This document shows, in pieces, positions 1 through 9,008 of a stretch of 64,000 nucleotides of DNA (positions are counted from its first letter, which is position 1; every line of letters starts with the position of its first letter). The notes beneath the pieces are model-generated. The model was not told where the DNA came from, did not search any database, and worked only from the letters and a program-made list of their open reading frames with translations. A program made the position numbers and the translations under genes. The stretch is from Pirellulaceae bacterium (lineage in GTDB: Bacteria; Planctomycetota; Planctomycetia; Pirellulales; Pirellulaceae): positions 42,645-106,644 of the forward strand of contig JAHDXO010000006.1 of the NCBI GenBank assembly GCA_023382975.1, in the 5' to 3' direction.

Positions 1-82
1 CCTCGATGGTCCAGCCGTTCAGGCCCGGTTCGCCTTCGTCCCAGACTCCGTCCGCATTCAAATCGTGCCACTTGTACCCGCT
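1..82 (-). repeat. SdrD B-like repeat unit start, copy 2
   Basis: This is nearly identical at the DNA level to 316-397, with only a few differences near 55-63. The 315-bp offset equals 105 codons. The unit lies inside the LEPR-XLL protein gene, and the low divergence suggests recent duplication or gene conversion of the domain. Confidence 0.85.
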
Positions 83-1117
83 TTTGGTCGCGTACTGGTA
101 GTTGCCGAAGTTGTTGTTCTCGTACGCTTCGCCGGATACCAGCGTCTCGGTGTATGTGCCGGGGTCCGCCGGGAACGACTGATACCAGTCCTGCAGCAGC
201 ACCTCCTGGAACGTGTACTCGCCCGGCGGCAGGCTGAATTCGTAGTAGCCCGGTTCTCCCAGACCGTCGTCGTTTGTCTGCGTGCTGGTCACCAGATCGC
301 CCTGGGCATCGTAGACCTCGATGGTCCAGCCGTTCAGGCCCGGTTCGCCTTCGTCCCAGACTCCGTCCGCGTTCGAGTCGTGCCACTTGTACCCGCTGAA
401 GATCGCATCATCACTCTGCAGAATGCCCCACTGCTCAAAGCCGTCGTTGGCGCTGGCGTTGTCACCAAAACGCGAAAAAAGGGTGACGAATGTGTCCGCA
501 GGAAAACCTGCCACTAGGGTCTGGGGCAGGTAGAAAACCATGTCTGCTTGTGCGCCGCCTGCTGCCAAGCCTGCATTTAAGATAATCCAGTTGTTCTCCC
601 CCGCATCGAGATCGTAGATTTTCGTGGCAGTCGGTCCAGTCCCGTCATCAAACGGGTACTGGTTCAAACCGCCCGACGCCGACAAGTACACTTCCAGTCT
701 GTCGAGCGATATGTTCGGACCAGCGCCCGTTTGGTTGGCTTCGAGGATGAACTGACGGTAGGTCGTTCCATCCGTGGTCACTATCGGAATCTCACCTAAT
801 TGAAGGTTCCTGGTAAAAGTCGCATTGCTCGATTCGTCGAATTGCACCGGCCGGTAGCTGGTGTTGTAGCCTTGCTGTACGGATGCGCCGCCTCCTGCCT
901 GTATTCGAACGAATGGATCGAATTGCCCTGACGCACCAGTTATGTTCTCGGCTGTCGTGAATAGGGCTCCGTTAATAACTGCCTGGTCGCCCAAACTCAA
1001 TAGGTTGAACCCGGCCAGCAGAAATCTGGATTCGAGGCGCTCCACTAGCAGTTTTCGCTGCGCGGATCTGACCTTCTGACGACGAACGGACGCTGGGCGA
1101 TGAGTTTGGCGCATCAT
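1..1117 (-). CDS. Secreted LEPR-XLL protein with SdrD B-like repeats (3' end outside window)
   Basis: Only the N-terminal 372 codons are visible; the gene continues past base 1. The start is ATG at 1117, behind an AGGAG-type ribosome site near 1123-1131. Residues 27-36 read RLESRFLLAG, the LEPR-XLL-type motif that follows a basic N-terminus in many large planctomycete exported proteins. A region of about 200 residues with no domain I recognise follows. From about residue 241 come units beginning GYKWHDSNADGVWDEGEPGL, which match SdrD B-like/Cna-B-like beta-sandwich repeats with an Asp-rich, calcium-binding-looking loop (NADGVWDEGE). A second unit begins exactly 105 residues later. Such proteins are usually cell-surface or extracellular and very long. 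The exported location is inferred from family knowledge. Substrate and partners are unknown. Confidence 0.8.
   Translation of the reverse strand, partial: MMRQTHRPASVRRQKVRSAQRKLLVERLESRFLLAGFNLLSLGDQAVINGALFTTAENITGASGQFDPFVRIQAGGGASVQQGYNTSYRPVQFDESSNATFTRNLQLGEIPIVTTDGTTYRQFILEANQTGAGPNISLDRLEVYLSASGGLNQYPFDDGTGPTATKIYDLDAGENNWIILNAGLAAGGAQADMVFYLPQTLVAGFPADTFVTLFSRFGDNASANDGFEQWGILQSDDAIFSGYKWHDSNADGVWDEGEPGLNGWTIEVYDAQGDLVTSTQTNDDGLGEPGYYEFSLPPGEYTFQEVLLQDWYQSFPADPGTYTETLVSGEAYENNNFGNYQYATKSGYKWHDLNADGVWDEGEPGLNGWTIE
316..397 (-). repeat. SdrD B-like repeat unit start, copy 1
   Basis: First copy of the unit whose start is repeated at 1-82. It encodes KWHDSNADGVWDEGEPGLNG and the residues after it. 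Confidence 0.85.
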
Positions 1118-1405
1118 GGTGGGTCTCTCCTGGCAAGTCATTGCGACACGGCACAAGGACAAAGTTGGCTGGCTATATCAGAGCGAAACGTGGAGGCACG
1201 GGCGGTCACCTTTCGCCGATTGATCGCGGGGCCCTACTTAGAGGTAGTCAACCTCGCTGTTCACTCGCGGTAGACATCGTCAATTTGGACCAGATGGACA
1301 ACGGTAAGATTGACTTCGTTTATCCTAATTCCGCAATCCAGATAAGACAAGCAAGGTGAACACGGTTAAATCCGAATTGACGATTTGGTCGAATCTACCG
1401 GATGT

Positions 1406-2875
1406 TCATGATCCGCTGGCCAGATCGTCCAGCGGCGGGAACCAGAGGGGAGTCTTGGGCAGCAGCGTCTGTGCGGCGGCGAGCGTGGTCTGGGAATTGG
1501 CGGTGATGCGTCCGCTGGCGGCTGCCTCGGCGATGTCCACGACACCTAACAGCAGCCGCAGGAAGTCGGCTTGATCGCACGCCAGACAACGGCGCGTCCG
1601 GATTTCGCCGTCCAATTGGCTCGCGGCCTTGGTGACCCGCAGCACATTTGTTTGGCCATCCAGGGTGAAGCCCAATTCGAACGGCAATCGGATGCCCGAC
1701 TGCGACAAACGGTGCAGGAAGACGCCGTGCAAGTGGCCGACGAGCTGCGGAATGCTGATCGCGCGGACCATCAACACTGGCTCCTCGCTACGCCCGGAGC
1801 CCGTCCACCTGCCGGACTTGCCGAAATCCTCGGCGATGGGCGGCAGCCAACTGGCAGAAGGCGAGTCGACCGGAGCGTCCAGACGGATCTGATAACGGTT
1901 CTGTTCGATGGCGTCGGCACAGAATCGCGCCAGTAGCGCGTCGGCGGCATCGGGCCGCCGCGGGTCGGCCAGCACCTCGAACAATCGGCTGCGCGCGGCC
2001 ACCGCGTAGCCGACGACCGCCGCGGGGATCTGCTCCAGTCCCAAGTTCGGCGAACCGTCGGAAGCGACATACAGGCGGTCGAAGGCACGGCGTTCGATCA
2101 ACCAACGCCAAGCATCGCTATCCCGCAAGGTCGCGCCGTACGCTTGTCGGCAGTGCGCGGCGTAGAGCCGTTCCAGCCCTTCCTGCTCGTAGTAGCGGAA
2201 TTCGTGCAGATGCAGCGAAGTGCGCTGCAGTTCGGGAAGTAAGGGGAGCGCCGCCTCGCGCTCGGCAGTATCCGCGGATCGGCTACGGCGCGAGCCCGCC
2301 GCCAATCTCGGTCTTCGCACGCTCCGCAGCGGGCGGACGAGCGGCTCGACCGCCGTGGTTCGCTGGCGTAGTTGGACCAGAACGGCCTGAGGCGACGCAG
2401 TCCAGTGCGGCGACTCGCCCAGCGCCACCCAGCCCAGCGATTCGTAGAACGCGGGATTCCTGGTCCGCAGATAGCCGAACCACCCGCCCATCCGCTGAAT
2501 GCGATGCTCGGCCAAGGCCAGCAGCATCGAGGCGCAGCGATGATCGCAGAATTTGGGCACGGTCGCCAAGTCCGTCACGTACGCCGCGGGGAGCAGCAGG
2601 CCGCCGAAATGCAGCCGCCTGGGAATCAGCCGCAGATGGGCGACAAGGTGCCCGTCCTGCTTGATCAGCAGACGTTGCCCGGGGTCGTAGCCCGGCTGGT
2701 CCAATTGCGACTGAAACTCCTTGGCCGAGGGACGGTGGAGCACTTGCGACAGCAACTGATGGATCGCCTGATGATCCGCGTTGACCGCCGGAGCGATTTG
2801 GAAACCTCCGCCGATTTCAACTCCGCCGCTGCTCCGCACCGATTCCTTCAGCCGCGCCATGGAAATGATCGCCAT
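1406..2875 (-). CDS. Eis-like GNAT N-acetyltransferase
   Basis: A 489-residue protein laid out like the Eis family: an N-terminal GNAT acetyl-CoA-binding domain, a second GNAT-like domain, and a C-terminal SCP2-like fold. The acetyl-CoA loop region is visible as YVTDLATVPKFCDHRCASML, where the usual R-x-x-G-x-A is degenerate (HRCAS). The C-terminal third (FTLDGQTNVLRVTKA onward) fits the SCP2-like part. I chose ATG 2875 because an AAAGGA site lies 9 bases upstream and conserved sequence starts just after it; a longer reading frame exists but its extra N-terminus is low-complexity and Arg-rich. It follows the BshC-like gene on the same strand with about a 100-base gap and may share its transcript. 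Eis enzymes acetylate amines such as aminoglycosides or protein lysines; the substrate here is unknown. Confidence 0.75.
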   Translation of the reverse strand: MAIISMARLKESVRSSGGVEIGGGFQIAPAVNADHQAIHQLLSQVLHRPSAKEFQSQLDQPGYDPGQRLLIKQDGHLVAHLRLIPRRLHFGGLLLPAAYVTDLATVPKFCDHRCASMLLALAEHRIQRMGGWFGYLRTRNPAFYESLGWVALGESPHWTASPQAVLVQLRQRTTAVEPLVRPLRSVRRPRLAAGSRRSRSADTAEREAALPLLPELQRTSLHLHEFRYYEQEGLERLYAAHCRQAYGATLRDSDAWRWLIERRAFDRLYVASDGSPNLGLEQIPAAVVGYAVAARSRLFEVLADPRRPDAADALLARFCADAIEQNRYQIRLDAPVDSPSASWLPPIAEDFGKSGRWTGSGRSEEPVLMVRAISIPQLVGHLHGVFLHRLSQSGIRLPFELGFTLDGQTNVLRVTKAASQLDGEIRTRRCLACDQADFLRLLLGVVDIAEAAASGRITANSQTTLAAAQTLLPKTPLWFPPLDDLASGS

Positions 2876-2973
2876 CGCTTTGAATCCTTTCCGCTGCGAA
2901 TGCCTGTCCGTGAGTTGCTCCTGACGAGCGATCGCGGAGACGAAGGGGCTCTTCCCGTTTTCTTCGCGTGAGC

Positions 2974-4575
2974 TTAGAGCGCCGAACGCACCAAGTCCAG
3001 TAGGAGCGGGCACAGAGTTTTTTCGGAAAACAGGCAGAACGAGAATTCGCGCGAGGCGAGGTTGGTTTCGCCGCGCAGCGCCGCCGACACGTGTTCGAGC
3101 TGCGCCACGGCTTGCTGCGGAGACACCGCCAGATGCCTCTGCAACGCCGCGTTGATGCGCTCGATGGCCTGATGCCGCTGCCGCCCTTGATGATGGAGCG
3201 ACGGAGATGCGATGCAGTCGGACTTCTCGCGGATCAGACGAGCGGCTTCGTCCGACGGAACCACATGCCGCTCGGGATGGAAACGCAGATCGCGCAGCAG
3301 TTGCCGCAGTCCGCGGATCTGATCGAGCAACGTTCGCGTGCGGTCTTCGAACAGCAGGGCCGTCGCAGAGATCATCAGGTAGTGGGGCGGTTGCAGGCCG
3401 AAGAAACGCCGCACGATTAAATCCGTCAGGTGATCGTATTTGCCGCCTCCGATACCGTGCAAGAACAGGTCGCCCAGCACGAGCCGTGCGTACATCGTGG
3501 TGATCAGCGCACGCGGCCGGAGCTTGACGCCCAGTGCGGCTTGGTCCATCCACTGCTCGAGGCCTCGGTCGGCGTCCGAATCGGGCGAGAGGTCGAGCGA
3601 AAACCGGACGGCCCGGCGATCACTGACTTCCAGCCCCGTGCCGTTGTCGCGAACGAACATCCGCTGGCGGTGCGGCGATCCGGCGGTCCAAATCCAAAAC
3701 GGCGCTTCGAGCCACGGGCCATCGGTTGCCAGGTCCGGCACGGGATGCGATCGGCTGCGGATGCGGTTCGCGTGGCGATATTCCGCCAGGGACGTGTTGT
3801 AGACCTCCTGAAAACGCGGCAGATGGGCCAGCAGATGCGCGGCAAACCGGGCGAACGAGGCCGTACGGCAAACGCGGCTGAACGGCACTTCCAAGGTCTG
3901 CTGATTCCACTGGGCTTCGAGCCGATGACGGGCCTCGGCCAGACAATGCCCCAGATTCGTCGATCGCCGCGCGGCGTCGACGGCCAGCGGCCAGAGGGAG
4001 CGGATCAGCGGATCTGGAACCAGATCGCCCAGTGTCGCTTGGACGCGGTCGCCGAAGCTGGTGAAGGTGGACGGATCGAGGATCGATCGCTCCTCGTACG
4101 GTATCGCCTCGGTCAACTGGTCGTACACCAACGTGCTCAGGTGCCGTCCCGTTGGCGAGTCAGTCGGCACGCGCAGCGACGGAACGCGGTGGATGTCGTT
4201 GTCGATCAGCAAGTTCACCGCATGCGCCCGATGACGCCGGGCCAGGGCACTGAGTGCAAAATTCTTGAACCAGACCCCTGCGTGAAACAACTGAGGCTGA
4301 TGACCCGCCAACAGCACCGGAGCTTGGTGGTCGTCGAGATGCTCGACGTCTCGATAAGCGGTTGTGTAGGCTCGCGCCTCGGAGAGCAGCGACCGTCGGG
4401 CCTGTTGGCTCAGTTCGCCAAGCGATTGGCCTTGCACGTCGTAGCTGCGGGCTTGCTCGCGGACTGCCAGATTCTCCGCCAACAACGCCGCGGTCTGCTC
4501 CTTGGCCGGATGAACGAGCACCCCGCCGTGGGCGCGAGGCGCCCGCACGGATTGGTACTCGACGTCGACGGGCAT
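2974..4575 (-). CDS. Distant BshC-like protein of unknown function
   Basis: A 533-residue protein with no close characterised relative that I recognise. The segment LLAGHQPQLFHAGVWFKNFA, followed by SALARRHRAHAVNLLIDNDIHRVPS, has the same spacing and pattern as the BshC core (TGQQ...LF...P...YK...A...LA, then a beta strand ending in an acidic/His motif). BshC is the putative cysteine ligase that finishes bacillithiol synthesis. Overall similarity looks weak, so BshC-like refers to fold, not reaction. ATG 4575 gives a natural N-terminus (MPVDVEYQSVRAP); a GTG at 4593 is an alternative and neither has a strong ribosome site. It lies 34 bases after a GT2 glycosyltransferase, so the two are probably co-transcribed. 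No PIG-L deacetylase (BshB) is in the window. Confidence 0.55.
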   Translation of the reverse strand: MPVDVEYQSVRAPRAHGGVLVHPAKEQTAALLAENLAVREQARSYDVQGQSLGELSQQARRSLLSEARAYTTAYRDVEHLDDHQAPVLLAGHQPQLFHAGVWFKNFALSALARRHRAHAVNLLIDNDIHRVPSLRVPTDSPTGRHLSTLVYDQLTEAIPYEERSILDPSTFTSFGDRVQATLGDLVPDPLIRSLWPLAVDAARRSTNLGHCLAEARHRLEAQWNQQTLEVPFSRVCRTASFARFAAHLLAHLPRFQEVYNTSLAEYRHANRIRSRSHPVPDLATDGPWLEAPFWIWTAGSPHRQRMFVRDNGTGLEVSDRRAVRFSLDLSPDSDADRGLEQWMDQAALGVKLRPRALITTMYARLVLGDLFLHGIGGGKYDHLTDLIVRRFFGLQPPHYLMISATALLFEDRTRTLLDQIRGLRQLLRDLRFHPERHVVPSDEAARLIREKSDCIASPSLHHQGRQRHQAIERINAALQRHLAVSPQQAVAQLEHVSAALRGETNLASREFSFCLFSEKTLCPLLLDLVRSAL

Positions 4576-4609
4576 CGGCAGTTTCGATATCACTTGGGTG
4601 GCACGCTCG

Positions 4610-5353
4610 TCACACGACCGCGGCGCGGACCCTCCGCGGCGCGGACCGACCGTTGAAATGGGCTGCCTGCATACTCCGTTCCAGCACCTCGTAATAGTGT
4701 TGCAGCCGCGTGTCGGCATCGTCCAGCGATCCGCCGAACGAACGCGATTCGTCCAAGTAGATCCGCGGCACCGGCAACTCGACGATCCGCAGCCCGTTGG
4801 CTACCGCCTGAACCCACAGCTCCAACGGCATGGCGTACCCGGTCTCCGACAGCTCCAGCAATTCCAACGCTTCGACGCGGTACGCCTTGAAACCGCAAAA
4901 GGCGTCGGTCAACGACAGCCCCAAGCGTTCATTCAATTCGCGAGTAATCTGCTCGTTGATTCGCCGCCGTGCCTGCGGCGCTTCGGAATCGCCGTCGAAC
5001 GATTCCAGATAGCGGCTGCCGGAGACCATGTCGTACCGCTCGCACTTGTCGACGAACTCCGGAATCCGCTGGGGTTCGTGCTGCCCGTCGCAGTCGATCG
5101 TCACCAGAATGTCGTACCCCTGCTGCTGAGCGAACTGGAAGGCCGTGTGCAACGCTCCGCCGTAACCGCGGTTGCGTCGGTGGCGGACCAACTGAATGTC
5201 GTTGCGGGCTTCCAGCAGTTGGGTCGTTCCGTCCGACGAACCGTCATCGACCACCAGCACGTCGGAACTGTATCGAGTCACCTCGTCCAGCACGTCGTCC
5301 ACATAGCGAACTTCGTTGAAAACGGGCAGGGCAGTAAGACTTCGCAGCGGCAT
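4610..5353 (-). CDS. Family 2 glycosyltransferase (dolichyl-phosphate-mannose-synthase-like)
   Basis: A 247-residue GT-A enzyme. Visible features are the N-terminal strand LTALPVFNE, the nucleotide loop VVDDGSSDGT, HRRNRGYGGALHTAF, and the metal-binding DxD motif in TIDCDGQHEP. These match the DPM1/polyprenyl-phosphate glycosyltransferase branch of GT2, which moves a sugar from a nucleotide donor to a lipid phosphate or other acceptor on the cytoplasmic side. There is no C-terminal membrane segment, so it is soluble or peripheral. ATG 5353 is preceded by AGGAACGAG at suitable spacing. It is the first gene of a run with the BshC-like protein and the acetyltransferase. The acceptor cannot be told from sequence. 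Confidence 0.85.
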   Translation of the reverse strand: MPLRSLTALPVFNEVRYVDDVLDEVTRYSSDVLVVDDGSSDGTTQLLEARNDIQLVRHRRNRGYGGALHTAFQFAQQQGYDILVTIDCDGQHEPQRIPEFVDKCERYDMVSGSRYLESFDGDSEAPQARRRINEQITRELNERLGLSLTDAFCGFKAYRVEALELLELSETGYAMPLELWVQAVANGLRIVELPVPRIYLDESRSFGGSLDDADTRLQHYYEVLERSMQAAHFNGRSAPRRVRAAVV

Positions 5354-5671
5354 TCACTCGTTCCTGTACGAATTAAAGATGCTGAATCCTTCGCAACATT
5401 GTAGTGGTGACCCCTGCTTCGTCAACGAGCACTACTTCTGGTGGGTTGCTGTGGGGCGTGTATGCCGGTTTTGCCGAATGCGGCGTTCGAGCAGCGATCG
5501 CAGGGAACCTTGACATCGGCGGACCGATGGTCCAGAACAGCAGGGGAGTGTTATGCTTGCTGTCGACCGCAGTCGCCTTCGCGGGCGGCTGAAGAATTGG
5601 GGTAGATCCCGTGCCGGTTGTCGTGCTCCCAGGCCGCAGGCACTGGTTCTTTTTTCCGGAAAGCGCCGTGG
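5354..5671. other. Divergent intergenic region, no recognisable element
   Basis: This 318-base gap separates the minus-strand glycosyltransferase from the plus-strand transhydrogenase and must hold both promoters. I found no convincing -35/-10 pair, palindrome, terminator or small gene. Confidence 0.5.
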
Positions 5672-7066
5672 ATGAATCGTGTGACGTTTGACGTCGTGGT
5701 GGTCGGGACCGGACCGGGCGGGGAAGGGGCGGCGATGCAGGCCACCAAGCTGGGTCGCAAGGTGGCGGTTGTCGAACGCTATCTGGAGGTCGGCGGCAGT
5801 TGTACGCATCTTGGCACGATCCCGACCAAGGCGCTCAGGTTCGCGATTGCGCAGATGACGGAACTGAACCGCAACCGCATGTACCGCCAGGTGGCCGGCG
5901 CGGGGAGCATGTCGTTCGCCGGTCTGCGCCGCGGGGCCGAGGCGATCGTCCGGCAGCAAGTGGACATGCGCAGCGCCTTCTACGATCGCAACCGCGTGAC
6001 GATGGTCAGCGGCGGGGCACGCTTTCTGGACGCCCACACCTTGGAGACGGTGGCTCCGGACGGGGCCAAGCAGAGGATTTCCGCCGAGGCCTTTATCATT
6101 GCGTGCGGATCGAGGCCTTATCGCCCGCCCGATGTCGATTTCACGCATCCGCGGATCTTCGACAGCGATACGATTATGAGCCTGGACTACTCGCCGCAGT
6201 CGATCACCGTCTACGGCGCGGGCGTGATCGGCTGCGAGTGGGCTTCGATGTTCCGCAACCTGGGCTGGAAGGTGAATCTGGTTAACACTCGCACCAAGCT
6301 GCTGGAGTTCCTGGACGACGAGATCATCGACGCCCTGAGCTACCATCTGCGCGACTGCGGGGTCCTGATCCGGCATCAAGAGACGTACTCGCGCGTCGAG
6401 GGCCGCGACGACAGCGTGGTGTTGCACTTGCAGTCGGGAAAGCAGCTAAAGACGGACATCTTGCTGTGGGCCAACGGCCGCACCGGCAACTCGGACACGC
6501 TGGACGTCGAGCGACTGGGGATCGAGCCCGACAGTCGCGGCAATCTGCTGGTGAACGAGAACTTCCAGACCTCCGTGCCGCACATCTACGCGGTCGGCGA
6601 CGTCATCGGCTTTCCGGCGTTGGCCAGCGCCGCGTACATGCAGGGCCGAGCTGCCGCGATCCACGTGGTCCACGGGCGGTGCGACCGGATGGCCCACGAC
6701 ATCCCGACCGGCATCTACACCAGTCCGGAGATCAGTTCGCTGGGAAAGACGGAACGCGAACTGACCGCCGAAAACGTGCCGTACGAAGTGGGGCACGCCC
6801 AATTCAAGAGTCTGGCGCGGGGCCAGATCACGGGCCAGACCGTCGGCGTGCTCAAGCTGCTGTTCCACCGCGAGACGCTGGCCATCCTGGGCATCCACTG
6901 CTTTGGCGCCAACGCTTCGGAGATCATCCACATCGGCCAGGCGATCATGTGTCAGCAAGGCGAGGCCAATTCGCTGCTGTACTTCATCAACACGACGTTC
7001 AACTATCCGACGATGGCCGAAGCCTACCGAGTCGCCGCGCTGAACGGCTACAACCGTCTTTCGTAG
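5672..7066 (+). CDS. sthA: Si-specific NAD(P)+ transhydrogenase (soluble)
   Basis: A 464-residue flavoprotein, the same size as E. coli SthA (466). It carries the FAD-binding [11 protein letters not shown] near residue 12, then [15 protein letters not shown]. The last is diagnostic: disulfide reductases have two cysteines in CxxxxC here, while SthA-type enzymes keep CTH-x-GTIP. The second Rossmann motif [11 protein letters not shown] binds NAD(P), and AVGDVIG and the dimerisation domain follow. The enzyme interconverts NADPH and NAD+ in the cytoplasm, usually to drain excess NADPH. I set the start at ATG 5672 ([12 protein letters not shown]) because GGAAAG lies 8 bases upstream and the N-terminus then matches the family; a longer in-frame start at 5618 adds 18 unconserved residues. 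Confidence 0.93.
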   Translation: MNRVTFDVVVVGTGPGGEGAAMQATKLGRKVAVVERYLEVGGSCTHLGTIPTKALRFAIAQMTELNRNRMYRQVAGAGSMSFAGLRRGAEAIVRQQVDMRSAFYDRNRVTMVSGGARFLDAHTLETVAPDGAKQRISAEAFIIACGSRPYRPPDVDFTHPRIFDSDTIMSLDYSPQSITVYGAGVIGCEWASMFRNLGWKVNLVNTRTKLLEFLDDEIIDALSYHLRDCGVLIRHQETYSRVEGRDDSVVLHLQSGKQLKTDILLWANGRTGNSDTLDVERLGIEPDSRGNLLVNENFQTSVPHIYAVGDVIGFPALASAAYMQGRAAAIHVVHGRCDRMAHDIPTGIYTSPEISSLGKTERELTAENVPYEVGHAQFKSLARGQITGQTVGVLKLLFHRETLAILGIHCFGANASEIIHIGQAIMCQQGEANSLLYFINTTFNYPTMAEAYRVAALNGYNRLS

Positions 7067-7144
7067 GCGCGTGCCCGCTGGGTTGAGACCTCGGGCTGCG
7101 TTATGATGCGCCTCTTTCACTACCGAGCCATCTGGAGACAACAC

Positions 7145-8416
7145 GTGATCAGACGTACTTGTCGCATCTTTGGATGCGTTTGTTTGGGAGTCTTGGTGGT
7201 TGCTGCGCCCTTGACTTCGGCTGCTCAGGAGTCCTCACCGGCGCTGGTTCGCTCTGCGGCGCCGGACTGGCCGCAATGGCGAGGTCCGCACCGGGACGGC
7301 ACCTCGGCGGAAACCGGATTGCTGCCATCTTGGCCCGACGATGGTCCGAAGCTGCTTTGGAAGGTCTCCGGCATCGGCCAAGGCTATTCGTCGCCGATCG
7401 TCGTCGCGGACCGAGTCTACATCACGGGCGATCTGGACAAAGAGTTGGCGATCAACGCTTTCACGCTGGACGGTCAACCAAGCTGGAAAACAAGCAACGG
7501 CGCGCCGTGGAAGAATTCGTATCCGGGCGCGCGTTCGTCTTGCACCTACGACGACGGCAAGCTGTATCACATGAACGCTCACGGACGCTTGACGTGTCTG
7601 GATGCCGCCACCGGGCAAGAAGTGTGGGCGGTGAATGTGCTGGAGCGATACGAGGCAAAAAATATCATGTGGGGTATCAGCGAATCGGTCGTCGTGCATG
7701 GCGACCGCGTCTTCGCGACGCCCGCGGGGTCCAAGGGCCTGATGGCGGCGCACGACAAACGGACCGGCGCTCCGATCTGGGCCACACCGGCACTGGACGG
7801 CGAGCAAGCGTCCTACTCCTCGCCGATTCTGATCGATACCGGCCGTCGCAAGCTGCTGGTCAATGGCGGTTTGAAGTACGTGTTCGGCGTGGACGCGGAA
7901 GACGGCGCCCTGGTGTGGCAACTGCCTCAAGTCGATCCGAACAACACCGTCAACACCACGCCAGTGCTCGCGGGCCGGCGTTTGCTGTTGACCAACTCCA
8001 GCCGCGGTTTCGGCGCCGTGTTCGGCGTCCAACTCGACGACGACTCGGCTTCGCGAGTCTGGACACGCGAATTGACGATCAGTCATGGCGGCACGGTCTG
8101 CGTCGACGGCCAAGTGTACGGAGCCAGCAGTCGCGGCGAACTGCGCGGCTGGGCGGCGATCGATCCGGCGACGGGAAAAGCAACGCTGGTCAGCGACGCG
8201 CCGGGCGGATCGATGATCTACGCGGACGGGCGGTTCTATTGCTTGACCGCGACGGGCCAGATGATGTTGCAGGAATTGACCGATGCCGGGTTCCGCACCG
8301 TCGGCACGTTTCGGCTGGCGGAAGGCAGAGACGTCTGGGCCCATCCCGTGCTGTGCCAAGGTCGGTTGTTTCTGCGTTTTGGCGACACGCTGTACTGCTA
8401 CGCCGTGCGTGGCTGA
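7145..8416 (+). CDS. Secreted PQQ-binding-like beta-propeller protein
   Basis: A 423-residue exported protein. The start is GTG 7145, with GGAGA 7 bases upstream and a clear Sec signal peptide (MIRRTCRIFGCVCLGVLVVA, cleavage near TSAAQ). An upstream ATG at 7103 lacks a ribosome site and would bury the signal. After the signal comes WPQWRGPHRDGTS, typical of planctomycete PQQ-like propellers. Repeated blades follow, marked by LLWKVSGIGQGYSSPIV, YHMNAHGRLTCLDAATG, VYGASSRGELRG and FYCLTATGQMMLQ. The family is often a non-enzymatic scaffold related to BamB or quinoprotein dehydrogenases; I see no reliable quinone ligands, so catalytic activity is doubtful. It stands alone between the transhydrogenase and the BlaI operon. 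Confidence 0.85.
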   Translation: MIRRTCRIFGCVCLGVLVVAAPLTSAAQESSPALVRSAAPDWPQWRGPHRDGTSAETGLLPSWPDDGPKLLWKVSGIGQGYSSPIVVADRVYITGDLDKELAINAFTLDGQPSWKTSNGAPWKNSYPGARSSCTYDDGKLYHMNAHGRLTCLDAATGQEVWAVNVLERYEAKNIMWGISESVVVHGDRVFATPAGSKGLMAAHDKRTGAPIWATPALDGEQASYSSPILIDTGRRKLLVNGGLKYVFGVDAEDGALVWQLPQVDPNNTVNTTPVLAGRRLLLTNSSRGFGAVFGVQLDDDSASRVWTRELTISHGGTVCVDGQVYGASSRGELRGWAAIDPATGKATLVSDAPGGSMIYADGRFYCLTATGQMMLQELTDAGFRTVGTFRLAEGRDVWAHPVLCQGRLFLRFGDTLYCYAVRG

Positions 8417-8551
8417 GACCTTCGACCGCGCTCGGTACGGCTGCGGCCAGCTCGTTTCGCGGCAAGGCGCTGGTAGATCCGCCGACTTGCCGACAACTTT
8501 GCACTACCGCCCAGACCCGAAAGAATTCTCGAAAATACTTCGCGTGAACTC

Positions 8552-8594
8552 TTGACACCGGGAAAACTACTTCGGTAGTATTACAAAAGTAGTT
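8552..8594 (+). promoter_or_regulatory. Promoter with BlaI-type operator over the -10 box
   Basis: TTGACA at 8552-8557 and TAGTAT at 8576-8581 form a -35/-10 pair with an 18-base spacer. A perfect palindrome ACTAC-TTCG-GTAGT at 8566-8579 covers the spacer end and the -10 box, and a second half-site (AAGTAGTT) follows at 8587-8594. BlaI/MecI/CopY repressors bind short dyads at their own promoters, so autoregulation of the operon starting at 8622 is likely. Confidence 0.65.
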
Positions 8595-8621
8595 GATCCG
8601 AGTGCCGGGAGTTTTGAAGTC

Positions 8622-9008
8622 ATGGAGAGCGAGAAAGGGATTCGGCTGGGAGACTTGCAGTTGCGGATCATGCGAGTCCTGTGGGACTCGGATGCCGCGA
8701 CGGTTTCCGAGGTGCAACAGCGATTGGACGGGCGCCAGCCGCTGGCTTACACGACGGTGGCCACGATGTTGCGCAAGATGGAAGACCGGGGGCTTGTGGA
8801 CCATCTGGAGGACGGCCGCAAGTTCCTTTACCGCGCCAAGGTCAGCATGCACGAGGTGACGCGCAGCATGACGGGCGACCTGATCGATCGGCTGTTCCAA
8901 GGCAGTTTGGCGGACGCGGTCAGTCATCTGCTGGAAAGCCGCGAGATCAGCCGCGAGGAATTGGACCGGTTGGACCAGATGATTCGAGAGCGAAAGAGCC
9001 AACGATGA
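8622..9008 (+). CDS. BlaI/MecI/CopY-family repressor
   Basis: A 128-residue winged-helix regulator. The DNA-binding part reads GDLQLRIMRVLWDSDAATVS followed by EVQQRL and then LAYTTVATMLRKMEDRGLV, the classic Penicillinase_R signature; the C-terminal third is the dimerisation helix region. GGGAG lies upstream of ATG 8622. Its stop codon overlaps the start of the M56 protease gene (ATGA, 9005-9008), so the two are translationally coupled, as in blaR1-blaI and mecR1-mecI systems, where proteolysis of the repressor turns the operon on. The palindromic operator at 8566-8579 fits autorepression. There is no beta-lactamase or copper gene nearby, so the inducing signal is unknown. Confidence 0.92.
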   Translation: MESEKGIRLGDLQLRIMRVLWDSDAATVSEVQQRLDGRQPLAYTTVATMLRKMEDRGLVDHLEDGRKFLYRAKVSMHEVTRSMTGDLIDRLFQGSLADAVSHLLESREISREELDRLDQMIRERKSQR

